Of a stretch of DNA of 33,034 bases, positions 18,125-25,879 are shown piece after piece; position 1 is the first letter of the stretch, and each line of letters starts with the position of its first letter. The notes beneath the pieces were generated by a model. The model saw only the letters and a program-made list of their open reading frames with translations, did no database searches and was not told the DNA's origin. This DNA comes from LW23 sp041287705 (GTDB taxonomy: Bacteria > Verrucomicrobiota > Verrucomicrobiia > Methylacidiphilales > UBA1321). The DNA lies in NCBI GenBank assembly GCA_041287705.1, contig JBGGNE010000257.1:1-33034 (forward strand). The letters run 5' to 3'. Position numbers and translations under genes: made by a program.

Positions 18125-20011
18125 TTACTTTCCTGGGTTTTGGCCAAGTTTCCATCCCTTGGCTAGCAGTTCCTCTATGGGAGGATACTTAGTATAAGGT
18201 TTCAAGCCGGTTTTGCGTTGCATAATTGCTTGGGCTACAGTGCTGGCGAGCCAGGCAACAAGAATACCTGGAAATAAAGCAAAAACCCCAAACAATACAT
18301 ACGCCAGCGCACCAGCTCCAAGGCCGGCTACCCAGCCGACACTATCTTCCTGCGCATGAAGATTTTTGCATGTGAAGCATCGGGGAACCCTGATCGTCTT
18401 TTTGCTGTAACTCACTGAGCCCCAACTGTGTTCAACCTCGCCATGCATGGGCAGATCATGGGCAAATTCCGGGTTTGACACATTCTTCCCGCAATAGTGA
18501 CACTGAATGTTACTCAATTCCTTTTCAAAGAGTTTAAGATTGTTTTCAATGCGCTCTCTATCCTCGGGATCCTGAATGAGTTTGAGGGCAATTCGGCCGG
18601 CTGCCGCTGCGGTTGCATAATCTCTTTCTATATTATATGCGTCAATTCCTATTTTTTCTATAGCGTTTGCAAACTTGTCACATACCATCGTAATCGTTTC
18701 TGATGAAGCAGGCTCCTTCTCGAGGAGCTCCATCAGTTGCGGCATAAATATTTTATTGAACTTCTTGAGCCGTTCTTTATTTTTTTCTTTGCTCTCAAGA
18801 AGTTCATCAACTCTGGTGAATATGGGTGCAAGTGCATGCTTGCGCGCATTGCGCTCGCTTATTTCGATGTTGGACTCAATAAGCTTACGGACCTCTTCCG
18901 CAGTGGCAAAATTTAATGCCTCCCTGTAGAGTTCGGTGCTATGTGAATAGTCCTTAGTCTTAATGTTGTAATCGCTTATACAGCTATTGAGCGCATTAGC
19001 TACATCATCGAAAAGTTCTGTTGTGTGGGGTGAGCTTACTCCGTGAAACAGCTGAAACAGAAGGTGAAGCGGCTTGCATTGTTCGACCAGCCGGCGAGCT
19101 ATAATCGTCCCGGTTTCCGGTGATTTTTCGCTGTCTTCGATGGCGGCCTTCAGGTGCTGTCTTATGCGCTTGCGGGTGGGAGCCAGTACAAGCTCAGCGG
19201 TCTTCTCGACGTCATCAATCCCCTGATGGGTTGACTTCATGAAGTCGATGTGGATCTTCGCCCAGTCGGTTCTCCCCTGCTCACCAAAACGTAGAGCAAC
19301 CTCCGCATTGATCTTATCCAGCGCCTCGGGAAGGGTGCTGCAGAACCGCCGGACAAAGCCGGTCGTAAGACGCGGATCATCCAGGGTTTTAATCCGCGCT
19401 TTCATTGCATCCCAGACGCGGTCGTCGGACGCTATTTTTTCCCAGCGGGCAAAGGAATCTTTCCAGTAGCCTACAATGACGCGCTCGTGCTCCTCGGTTA
19501 CTTTTGATGTGATATGAACAACCGTCCAGTCGAGCGCCATCAGATGGTACATGACGGCCAGGTTGTGCCAGGCGATGTAATTGTGCTCGGGGCTGGCCTC
19601 CATCTCTACCCAGATCTCCTGGGCTTTGTTCGCCTCACCATTTAGCACGGCCTGGATCGCGGGGTCATCCGTACCTTTTCCCGGTCCTTTGGGCCAGAAC
19701 CAGAAGAACTCATCCACAAGACGATCTTCCGGGTCCTTAATCCGCTGCATGGCATCCCGGATCTGATCCACGGAAGGACTCGGATCCAGCGCAAATGCGG
19801 GCGGCTTAGCGTTCTGCGCGTAACCCAGTTCCTCCAGCATCTTCAGCTTATCCGCATGCTTCTTGATATCTTTTTCAGAAGCATCAGCAGGAATCCCGGT
19901 AATTCGGAAACTGTTCTCGCGATAAATATTGATGTGCGCGGCTTTAAGCAACGGAGCGCATTCCGGTGGCAGCCTTCGTTCTTTTTCGCGTTCTGTTTTC
20001 AGAGTATCCAT
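18125..20011 (-). CDS. J-like, helical-repeat, zinc-ribbon membrane protein
   Basis: 628 residues from the ATG at 20011, which lies 2 bases after the kinase stop. TTG 20038 and ATG 20032 are alternatives that overlap the kinase. Residues 30-107 resemble a degenerate J domain: FRITGIPADASEKDIKKHADKL, then a loop, then DQIRDAMQRIKDPEDRLVDEFFWFWP. The HPD tripeptide that triggers Hsp70 ATPase is missing. The middle (about 110-500) is alpha-helical and TPR-like. C504-x2-C507 and C545-x2-C548 form a likely zinc ribbon. A long hydrophobic stretch at about 558-595 is one long or two short membrane helices. Between a kinase and grpE/hsp70 genes it is best read as the dedicated Hsp70 partner at the membrane. 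Confidence 0.82.
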   Translation of the reverse strand: MDTLKTEREKERRLPPECAPLLKAAHINIYRENSFRITGIPADASEKDIKKHADKLKMLEELGYAQNAKPPAFALDPSPSVDQIRDAMQRIKDPEDRLVDEFFWFWPKGPGKGTDDPAIQAVLNGEANKAQEIWVEMEASPEHNYIAWHNLAVMYHLMALDWTVVHITSKVTEEHERVIVGYWKDSFARWEKIASDDRVWDAMKARIKTLDDPRLTTGFVRRFCSTLPEALDKINAEVALRFGEQGRTDWAKIHIDFMKSTHQGIDDVEKTAELVLAPTRKRIRQHLKAAIEDSEKSPETGTIIARRLVEQCKPLHLLFQLFHGVSSPHTTELFDDVANALNSCISDYNIKTKDYSHSTELYREALNFATAEEVRKLIESNIEISERNARKHALAPIFTRVDELLESKEKNKERLKKFNKIFMPQLMELLEKEPASSETITMVCDKFANAIEKIGIDAYNIERDYATAAAAGRIALKLIQDPEDRERIENNLKLFEKELSNIQCHYCGKNVSNPEFAHDLPMHGEVEHSWGSVSYSKKTIRVPRCFTCKNLHAQEDSVGWVAGLGAGALAYVLFGVFALFPGILVAWLASTVAQAIMQRKTGLKPYTKYPPIEELLAKGWKLGQNPGK

Positions 20012-20013
20012 AA

Positions 20014-21118
20014 TTACATGCTTATGCCGCATCTCCAAAGCTTTACATGACCAGCATATTTACCGCGAAGCTCAGGCCATTTATTGAACGCTTCTTCCAT
20101 AACATCGGCAGCCTGGCCCAGTTCCCCAAGAGTTTTAAGCTCGATAGCCTTTTGTGCCATTTTCTCGGCTTCTGACCTATCCGGCGAAGAATGCTCAACA
20201 TTTAAAGCCGTTTTGGGCGTTTGCGATTCCTTTACATCAACCGCTTTGTTGATCGCTTCAAACCCTGGTTTCCACGAATCCAGCGCGTCCAATAGCTCTG
20301 AAGCATTCTGAAAGCGTCGTTCCGCTCGAAAGTTCAGCGTCTTTGAAATGATGGAATCGAGTGAAACGTTTACGTTGGGATTGATGTCGGACGCCGGCCT
20401 CACTCTTTCCTTCACGAGATTCTTTTTGTTCCAGCCCCAGTCTTTTGCCAGTCTAAATGGCAGCCGATCCGTCAGCAAAAGATAAAGCGTTGTTCCAATC
20501 GCCCAAACGTCCGCCGCACAGGAATCGCCATTGTTCTCCGAAAAAGCTTCCGGCGGCTTAAAAGCCGGAGTTCCCGCTGAAGTTGCAAGCAGCGTGAGAG
20601 GATTCACCGTTTTCGCAAGGCCGAAGTCTCCTATGCGGGCGCGCAGTCCTTCCGTCTCATATCCCACCAGAATGTTCTGTGGCTTGATGTCGCGATGTAC
20701 GATTGGTGGGTGCTGCCGATGCGCGACCGACAGCCCCCCTGCATACCTGCTTCATGAGTTCGAGCGCAGTATCAACGGGAACAAATTGTTTTCGGTAGGA
20801 ATGCCAGAATTTTTCCAGACTTCCGCCGGGAACGTTTTCCATCGTAAAATAGCCATGCAGTCCCCTGGTGGCTTCAAGGACGTTGGCGTCAAAAACGCGG
20901 ACGATGTTCGGATGGCCGATGCGAGAAAGCATAATGGCTTCTCCTAACATCTCCTCTATCTCCGCCACATCCATTCCACCCCGTTTAAAGACCTTCATTG
21001 CCTGCCTGCCAAGGAAGCGATGTTTAACCCTGTAGACTTCAGCAAAAGCTCCTTCGCCCAGAAATCTCTCGACCTCGTACGTTTCGCGAATGACCTGTCC
21101 TTCAGCAAGCAGCGCCAT
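20014..21118 (-). pseudogene. Ser/Thr protein kinase, split by a one-base frameshift
   Basis: The N-lobe (LGEGAFAEVY, K42, E60) reads from the ATG at 21118 to about residue 128. The C-lobe continues in another frame with HRDIKPQN (D143, K145, N148), DFG (164-166), KPPE and AADVWAIGTTLYLLL. Removing one base from the run of six G on this strand (20734-20739) restores a continuous 367-residue Hanks-type kinase reading VCRG-LSVAH-RQHPPIVHRDIK. All catalytic residues are then present. After the kinase domain is a short helical TPR-like tail and no membrane helix. GGAGG lies about 10 bases before the start. As written the gene is broken; sequencing error and phase variation are both possible. It probably phosphorylates a member of the same operon. 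Confidence 0.88.
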
Positions 21119-21123
21119 AAGGA

Positions 21124-21885
21124 TTAGTCCTCCGCGGTTCCCACTGATGCTATTTCTGCGTTAAGAGCAGTTACAGTGCTGTTAAAGGATTCAATCCGGC
21201 TTTTAAGCAACGAGTTATTTACGTCGTAAGTATTTACCTTTTTATTGAGATATTCGACGGAAAATGCGCTGCTTTTATCAATAGAACTCTTTAATGTATT
21301 TATTTCCAAGTTTAACTCATCGAGCTCCTTTTTGTCTTTGTCTATGGATGCCGATTCGGCGTCTGTTTGCGCTCGTTTGGCGATTAAACGGAGAGCTGTG
21401 TCATTCGAGACACGGTAGTTGCGTCCATTGTAAGCTTTAATAAGCGTCGTAGCTGTACTGCCCTTTGGTTTGGAATTGGTTGCGGGCGGCGTAATGCTAC
21501 TGGCTGCCTTGGATACGGGTGGCGGATTATTCCAGTTGCGAATAAAATCAGGCGGGTTAAAACGAATCGCCGCTGCCATTAATATCAGTGCTATTGTCGG
21601 AGCTCCGACCATCCATGGGAAGACGCCCGGAGATTTCCAGGTGGGCGGCGTTATTTCCGGCGGCCATACCAATGGCGCTTCCTTTGAAATCGAATTAAGG
21701 GGAACCCACTTTTCCAGGCCCAGACTGGAGACGGGACCACCAAAGCTCGAAACCGAAACATCGGCGGGAAACTGCTCAGCCAATACCAGCGCCTCAATCA
21801 CCCGAAACTCAAATGGACCGCGTATCTTGCCCTCATGGGTAACGTAATACCTTTGCGTTGGATCTGGTGCTGTAGCAATTGCCAT
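21124..21885 (-). CDS. GYF-domain membrane protein with coiled coil
   Basis: 253 residues and the first gene of the chaperone operon. Residues 12-65 match a bacterial GYF_2 domain (YYVTHEGKIRGPFEFRVIEAL ending W.PL), a module that usually binds proline-rich peptides. One membrane helix is at about 89-107. A Pro/Ser/Thr-rich linker (110-150) leads to a coiled coil at about 165-247. There is no signal peptide, so the GYF domain should be cytoplasmic and the coiled coil outside. The stop is 5 bases before the kinase ATG. A plausible reading is that it is a membrane scaffold or sensor for the kinase; that is inference. Confidence 0.8.
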   Translation of the reverse strand: MAIATAPDPTQRYYVTHEGKIRGPFEFRVIEALVLAEQFPADVSVSSFGGPVSSLGLEKWVPLNSISKEAPLVWPPEITPPTWKSPGVFPWMVGAPTIALILMAAAIRFNPPDFIRNWNNPPPVSKAASSITPPATNSKPKGSTATTLIKAYNGRNYRVSNDTALRLIAKRAQTDAESASIDKDKKELDELNLEINTLKSSIDKSSAFSVEYLNKKVNTYDVNNSLLKSRIESFNSTVTALNAEIASVGTAED

Positions 21886-22003
21886 ATCTCGTACTCGGAA
21901 GTCGTCAGACAGACATCTTCTTCATCCTGGGTGCGCAGTTAGGCATCAAAGAGTATTGCCCACAGGAGACTGGATGAGAGACGTCCATTTAGCAGTGTTT
22001 GAG

Positions 22004-22032
22004 GATATAGCGGATAAATGATCTCTTGTCAG
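22004..22032 (-). promoter_or_regulatory. Sigma70-like promoter of the Hsp70/kinase operon
   Basis: On the minus strand CTGACA is followed after 17 bases by TATATC, about 120 bases upstream of the GYF gene start. It overlaps the 5' end of the neighbouring glycosidase remnant, consistent with that remnant being dead. No CIRCE element or other heat-shock operator was seen in the leader. Confidence 0.45.
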
Positions 22033-22749
22033 CTAAAACCGATCAAAGAAATCACTCCAGTTATTTTTGTAGCGCAGGGAGGTGCAACTGGCTTGCCGCG
22101 GTGTCCGAACCTGAGCGCATCAGCCTGTTCAGCACCTATCCCTTGACCTGTAATGGATGGGAGAACGCTTTCCCGGCGGGAAACGGAAAAATGGGGATCA
22201 CGGCCGGGCAAAGCACTCAGGTCTCGATCACCCCGGCCGCACTGGAGCCGCCTGCTGACTTGGCGACGGGAAAGCCCATTTCGGCCTCTACGGTATCCCA
22301 TTCGGAATATGCGCCGGAGAACGCTGTGGATGAGGAACTCCCTACCCGCTGGAGCAGTGAATCCAAAGACAATCAATGGATCCAGGTGGATCCGGGTCTG
22401 AACGACCTGCCGCGTGTAAAGCTAACCGCGAAAGCAAGCGCACACATTACCGCAGGAGGCGAAACGGCAACCATCATCGTAGATCTGGTGAACAGGCAAA
22501 ATACCGCTGCGCTAATGACCTTCCTGCCCCTGCGCAATGCTTCCGACAACTCGCGAATCCTTCTTGCCTACTCCACCAACAACTACATCTCTCTGTTGCC
22601 GGGAGAGAAGTGCACCGTCGCCATACAGGCCAGTACGGCCAAGCTTTTTTCAGGCACGCAAACGGGACATGGTGATCTCTCTGGAGGGATGGAATATCGA
22701 GCATGAAGTGCTGCCCGTAGCCCTTTTCGAAGCAGGTATCGTCCACTAA
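22026..22749 (+). pseudogene. Decayed glycoside hydrolase remnant (GH2-like C-terminus with F5/8 domain)
   Basis: The first part has NGWENAFPAGNGKMG, which resembles the start of GH95-type catalytic domains. It jumps at once to an F5/8 type C (discoidin) fragment (GKPISASTVS...AVDEELPTRWSS...WIQVDPG), then to an Ig-like C-terminal piece of GH2 exo-glycosidases (NYISLLPGEKCTVAIQ). The frame is lost at T6 (22645-22650). Dropping one T joins it to VISLEGWNIEHEV...GIVH and a stop at 22749. The catalytic core is absent, so the fragment cannot be an active enzyme even if the frameshift is an error. Only weak starts (TTG 22026) are present. It marks a region of gene loss next to the chaperone operon. 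Confidence 0.7.
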
Positions 22750-22808
22750 GCGACTCATCCTGCCGGCCTCAGTCGAACGCAGGGAAATCAGCCGGCCCAT
22801 TGAACTGG

Positions 22809-23771
22809 CTACCTGACTGCGCGTGCCGGCGTCCCATGGGTATTGGTAATGTCGGCCGCCAGTTGTTGCAATACCCTGGCTCTATCGGGATTCACTTTCT
22901 TGGTAACCACCGCGCCGACTGGGCTGTCTCCCGTGATAGTGGCGTATATCACGAGCGCGGAGAGATAGGAGCCCTCGAAACTGGGGTGCTTGAGGTCTTT
23001 GCCATAGAGGTCGATCTCGGGATGTTCCTTAACGCATTTGGCAAACGCAGTGCCGACAGGCGCAATGACTACCTTACGTCTGGGATCCTTTGCCTGCAGA
23101 ATCACCTGTAGCTCGCCATATTTGGCGTGAATCTGTCCATACATCTCTGCCGGATCTGCAAAAAGCACAGTCTTTACCGAGCCTTTCTTCGCTCCCGAAG
23201 GGTCTTCCTCATCCTCCATATCGGCCTTGGCGTCACCAGGTTTGGAAGGAGTGGCGGCGCTCGGTGTTGTGACTGGATTTCCCGGAGCCAGAGCCACTGC
23301 GCTCTTGAAGCTGGCATGCTTTGCGGAGAGCGCCCAGGTCTCGTACAGCACAATGCTGGCGGTCGGAGACTCGGCTACAATACGTTCGTAAAACTTCTGG
23401 CCGTTGGTGATGAAATCGCCGCGGTTACCGGCCGCAGTGGTGGCTCCCAGGCTGTGATCCTGCAGAATGATCCACGCCCAGGGCTTGCTCTTAAGCGCTT
23501 CGTCAGTGGCAGGCTTTAAGAGATGGTAGCTGAACCCCTGCCCGCCTTTTGTTACGCGGGTGGTGGTGAGCGGTTTATTCTTGCTGGCAGAGATTTCCTG
23601 CACCATCTGCGGAATGTTGTTGCTGGAAGTAAAGCTGTTGCCAAAGAAAAGCACATCTTCGGCAAATACCGGTAATGGAGCTGCCACTGCCGCCACAATC
23701 GCGAATGCCGCCGCGACCGCAACTGCTTTAAAGCACCTGCAGTCCGAAAATCCGCGCATGTTTACGTTCAT
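22809..23771 (-). CDS. Secreted SGNH/GDSL-type hydrolase
   Basis: 320 residues with a signal peptide (Ala/Val-rich core, VFA cleavage near residue 37). The first conserved block reads FFGNSFT, with Ser in GNS as the likely nucleophile. The last block reads DLKHPSFEGSYLSALVIYA, supplying the D..H pair with the catalytic His in KHPS. The block WIILQDHS is also typical of this SGNH branch. A Pro/Ala/Asp/Glu-rich, low-complexity insertion of about 35 residues (around 185-220) interrupts the fold. Esterase or acyl-hydrolase action on carbohydrate or lipid is expected from the family; the substrate is unknown. It is convergent with the glycosidase remnant. Confidence 0.82.
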   Translation of the reverse strand: MNVNMRGFSDCRCFKAVAVAAAFAIVAAVAAPLPVFAEDVLFFGNSFTSSNNIPQMVQEISASKNKPLTTTRVTKGGQGFSYHLLKPATDEALKSKPWAWIILQDHSLGATTAAGNRGDFITNGQKFYERIVAESPTASIVLYETWALSAKHASFKSAVALAPGNPVTTPSAATPSKPGDAKADMEDEEDPSGAKKGSVKTVLFADPAEMYGQIHAKYGELQVILQAKDPRRKVVIAPVGTAFAKCVKEHPEIDLYGKDLKHPSFEGSYLSALVIYATITGDSPVGAVVTKKVNPDRARVLQQLAADITNTHGTPARAVR

Positions 23772-24105
23772 AGAAAAGACGTGTGAAAGCAGGGCACCAT
23801 TGCTTCAGAGATGACCTCTGCTGGCAAGTAACACTTGAGTCTCTGTTATTTCTAGGCCCGGCCCGAAATTGACTCAAGCAAAAGTTGCAACTGTGACACT
23901 CAAAGGAGCCTCCGCCACATAATCTACACATTATGAGACGATCCAGCAGGATCCGCACGCAGGTAATGACTGGTCTGATTTCACGCTGGCATTCAGGGTC
24001 AACAGGTGGCTGACAGATGCGGAAGACGACTCATTTGGGCCGGATGAAGCAAATCAGCACGTAAACGATCGGCTCGAAGACCCTCAGGCTGTGACTGGCC
24101 AGCAT
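23772..24105. other. Intergenic region between SGNH hydrolase and prepilin gene
   Basis: About 330 bases. The left half probably carries the SGNH promoter (23849-23877). The right half (about 23945-24110) has codon-like plus-strand composition (a WSDFTLAFRV-type reading) but no start codon and a stop just upstream, so at most it is a gene remnant. No hairpin or RNA gene was recognised. Confidence 0.4.
23849..23877 (-). promoter_or_regulatory. Possible promoter of SGNH hydrolase
   Basis: On the minus strand TTGAGT is separated by 17 bases from TAGAAA, about 80 bases before the hydrolase ATG. Each hexamer matches the sigma70 consensus at four of six positions. This is a weak call. Confidence 0.3.
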
Positions 24106-25284
24106 CTAATCAGTGGACCACTTCGAACCCTGCACAGTCACCGAAGTGCGGAACAGGCGGTAGCGGATTCCTGCCGCATTGAGTTGCCCACAGTAGGTTT
24201 GCAAATCCTGATCCATTTTCGAGCTGTCTGCAAATAACCCCGTGGGGACCTGAAGCAATGCAGGCGGAGTATCCGTCGACATATCCAGCCGGGCCAGTGA
24301 CTGAGGATCCACGCTGACCATGGCGACATCCACGATCGGCGGCACTTGATTGCGCATGATACCCGAGCGTACCACGGGAGAAGGTGCGGCCTTTACTCGC
24401 GCAGCGGCAGGGTAAGTATCCTGCCATGCACGGGAATCATAGTGATAATTTGGGCTCAGGATGGAACCTCGAGCCGTGGCCGGATATAGCACGCCGAGTT
24501 TGACTACCGCCGCTTCCTCATCCTTAGGTGACAGCCTTGGACGCAGCACTAGCAGCGTCACGTCCTCCGCCAGGATGCGGGCGCGCGGCTGCTGTGCGGC
24601 GTCAAATGGAGTCTTGAAAGACTGCAGCCAGGTGAGCGTATACGCAGTGTTTGCCGTGGAACCATAGACTTTCAGGTTTTCCGTAGGCTCGACAAACTGG
24701 ACGAGGCGGTACCTGCGTTTGGTTTCGGCCAGTGGCTGAAGCCAGGGCGGGACTACGTTGGTGTCTATCTGTAATCCGTACTGAATGTAAAAGCCAACTG
24801 AATTGAGCGAGCGATTGAGTGTCGAGAGGTTGTCGCTGTTCGTATCGCCCAGCGGTGCCTGAAAGAAGATGGCGTGCCCGGGATTTGTGGTCTGGACCGC
24901 TCCCGGCACAATTGACGTTGCCGGTCCGGCGATGAAATGAAGATCGGAAGTGCGTGCAAACTGCTGTGGAAAGAATGTCGCTGCCGTCGCAGTGCGGTAC
25001 TTCCCGCTTGCATCCACGTAATCGTTATAGGTATTCAGGGTTGCGCGGCTGAGAGTTCCGCTCACCGTGGTAAAGGCAGCCCGCGCGTTGCGAAACGCGG
25101 AGATCTTCCCGGTGCTCGACTTCCAGATCTGCCCGATTCCTCCCACCAGATGCATGACTATCGCCATGATCGCAAGAAGGATAACCGTGGCCACCAGCAG
25201 CTCAATGAGCGTAAATGCCTTGCGCGATTGCACCATTCGGGCGATGCGACAGAACCAGGCCAGGAATCCAGTTAAGCAGCACAT
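24106..25284 (-). CDS. Verru_Chthon cassette protein C (prepilin-like)
   Basis: 392 residues. The N-terminus carries a type IV prepilin-like motif: RKA, then FTLIELLVATVILLAIMAIVM with Glu at mature position 5. The residue before the cleavage site is Ala rather than the usual Gly. The downstream sequence fits the Verru_Chthon C family as I know it: FRNARAAFTTV..LS.ATLNTYNDYVD, SDLHFIAGPA, RYRLVQFVEPTENLKVY and LAEDVTLLVLRPRLSP. ATG 25284 is 2 bases after the upstream stop. ATG 25236 (MVQSRKAFTL) would give a more usual leader length. These proteins are thought to be pseudopilin-like, exported and processed by prepilin peptidase; their function is not established. Confidence 0.85.
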   Translation of the reverse strand: MCCLTGFLAWFCRIARMVQSRKAFTLIELLVATVILLAIMAIVMHLVGGIGQIWKSSTGKISAFRNARAAFTTVSGTLSRATLNTYNDYVDASGKYRTATAATFFPQQFARTSDLHFIAGPATSIVPGAVQTTNPGHAIFFQAPLGDTNSDNLSTLNRSLNSVGFYIQYGLQIDTNVVPPWLQPLAETKRRYRLVQFVEPTENLKVYGSTANTAYTLTWLQSFKTPFDAAQQPRARILAEDVTLLVLRPRLSPKDEEAAVVKLGVLYPATARGSILSPNYHYDSRAWQDTYPAAARVKAAPSPVVRSGIMRNQVPPIVDVAMVSVDPQSLARLDMSTDTPPALLQVPTGLFADSSKMDQDLQTYCGQLNAAGIRYRLFRTSVTVQGSKWSTD

Positions 25285-25286
25285 GA

Positions 25287-25814
25287 TTAGAGACCTCGAT
25301 TGGCAATGAGGAACGTCCGCTTCGTGGGTTTGTAGCCTGTCTCCGTGGGATCATGCTGGTAGCCGACGGAAACAGTAATGCGACGCAGTTCGCCTGCCCC
25401 CTCTGGCGCTGCTATCTCGTAGCGCGCCGTGAAAACGCGGTTCGGCACGGAGGTGGTCTCCACTCCTTCATTGTCGAAGTAGACAGGGAACCTCGCTGAA
25501 CAGTAGGTGGACAACTGATCGAACGGTGTAGAAGACAGTTCCGAGCCCACAGTGTTAAAAATTTCCGTCTCGACTATCTGCCGGTTGGCCTCCTGCAGCG
25601 TAGCAAGCCCCACGGACATCAGCGAGAAAATGACCACAATGGCAAACGCTACCAGCCCGATTGCCAGAGTAACCTCCACCAGAGAGAAGCCGCTTCTGCT
25701 CAAACCACGCGCCGCAGTCCCGACTCCACAATGAGGCCGGCCGGATAAAACTGCAGGGATTGAGAGGACGGCCATAGCGACTGCAATTAATGCATTGGAA
25801 GAGCTGAAATGCAA
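25287..25814 (-). CDS. Verru_Chthon cassette protein B (prepilin-like)
   Basis: 175 residues from TTG 25814. The prepilin motif SRSG then FSLVEVTLAIGLVAFAIVVIF, with Gly before the cut and Glu at +5, is canonical and fits the Verru_Chthon B family. The leader would be about 40 residues, unusually long; ATG 25775 or a TTG just before SRSGF are more natural starts. The rest is a short pseudopilin-like globular domain with one late Cys. It is followed after 2 bases by protein C, so the two are co-transcribed. The palindrome at 25815-25834 abuts the longest start. Partner families A and D are not next to it. Confidence 0.82.
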   Translation of the reverse strand: MHFSSSNALIAVAMAVLSIPAVLSGRPHCGVGTAARGLSRSGFSLVEVTLAIGLVAFAIVVIFSLMSVGLATLQEANRQIVETEIFNTVGSELSSTPFDQLSTYCSARFPVYFDNEGVETTSVPNRVFTARYEIAAPEGAGELRRITVSVGYQHDPTETGYKPTKRTFLIANRGL

Positions 25815-25834
25815 TACATCACATGTGTGATGTA
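25815..25834. promoter_or_regulatory. LacI-type operator candidate before Verru_Chthon B/C
   Basis: TACATCACATGTGTGATGTA is an inverted repeat with 9-base arms. Its 14-base core (25818-25831) matches the core at the isomerase start in 13 of 14 positions when that one is read on the minus strand. It belongs to the ATCA-N6-TGAT set found near the local LacI gene. Confidence 0.5.
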
Positions 25835-25849
25835 CAAGAATTTTGCTTT

Positions 25850-25869
25850 AGGATTCTCCGGAGAATCCT
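25850..25869. terminator. Perfect 20-base palindrome, possible terminator or operator
   Basis: AGGATTCTCCGGAGAATCCT reads the same on both strands. It lies 11 bases beyond the stop of the large unknown gene and upstream of the prepilin pair. As RNA it would form an 8-bp stem with a CCGG loop. No T-run follows on the minus strand, and only a loose T-rich tract on the plus strand, so termination is uncertain and a protein-binding site is equally possible. Confidence 0.35.
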
Positions 25870-25879
25870 CACTTATATT

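Noticed and set aside
23945..24110. Codon-like plus-strand stretch reading WSDFTLAFRV
   Set aside because: No start codon, a stop immediately upstream, and it runs into the antisense of the prepilin C gene; at most a short relic.
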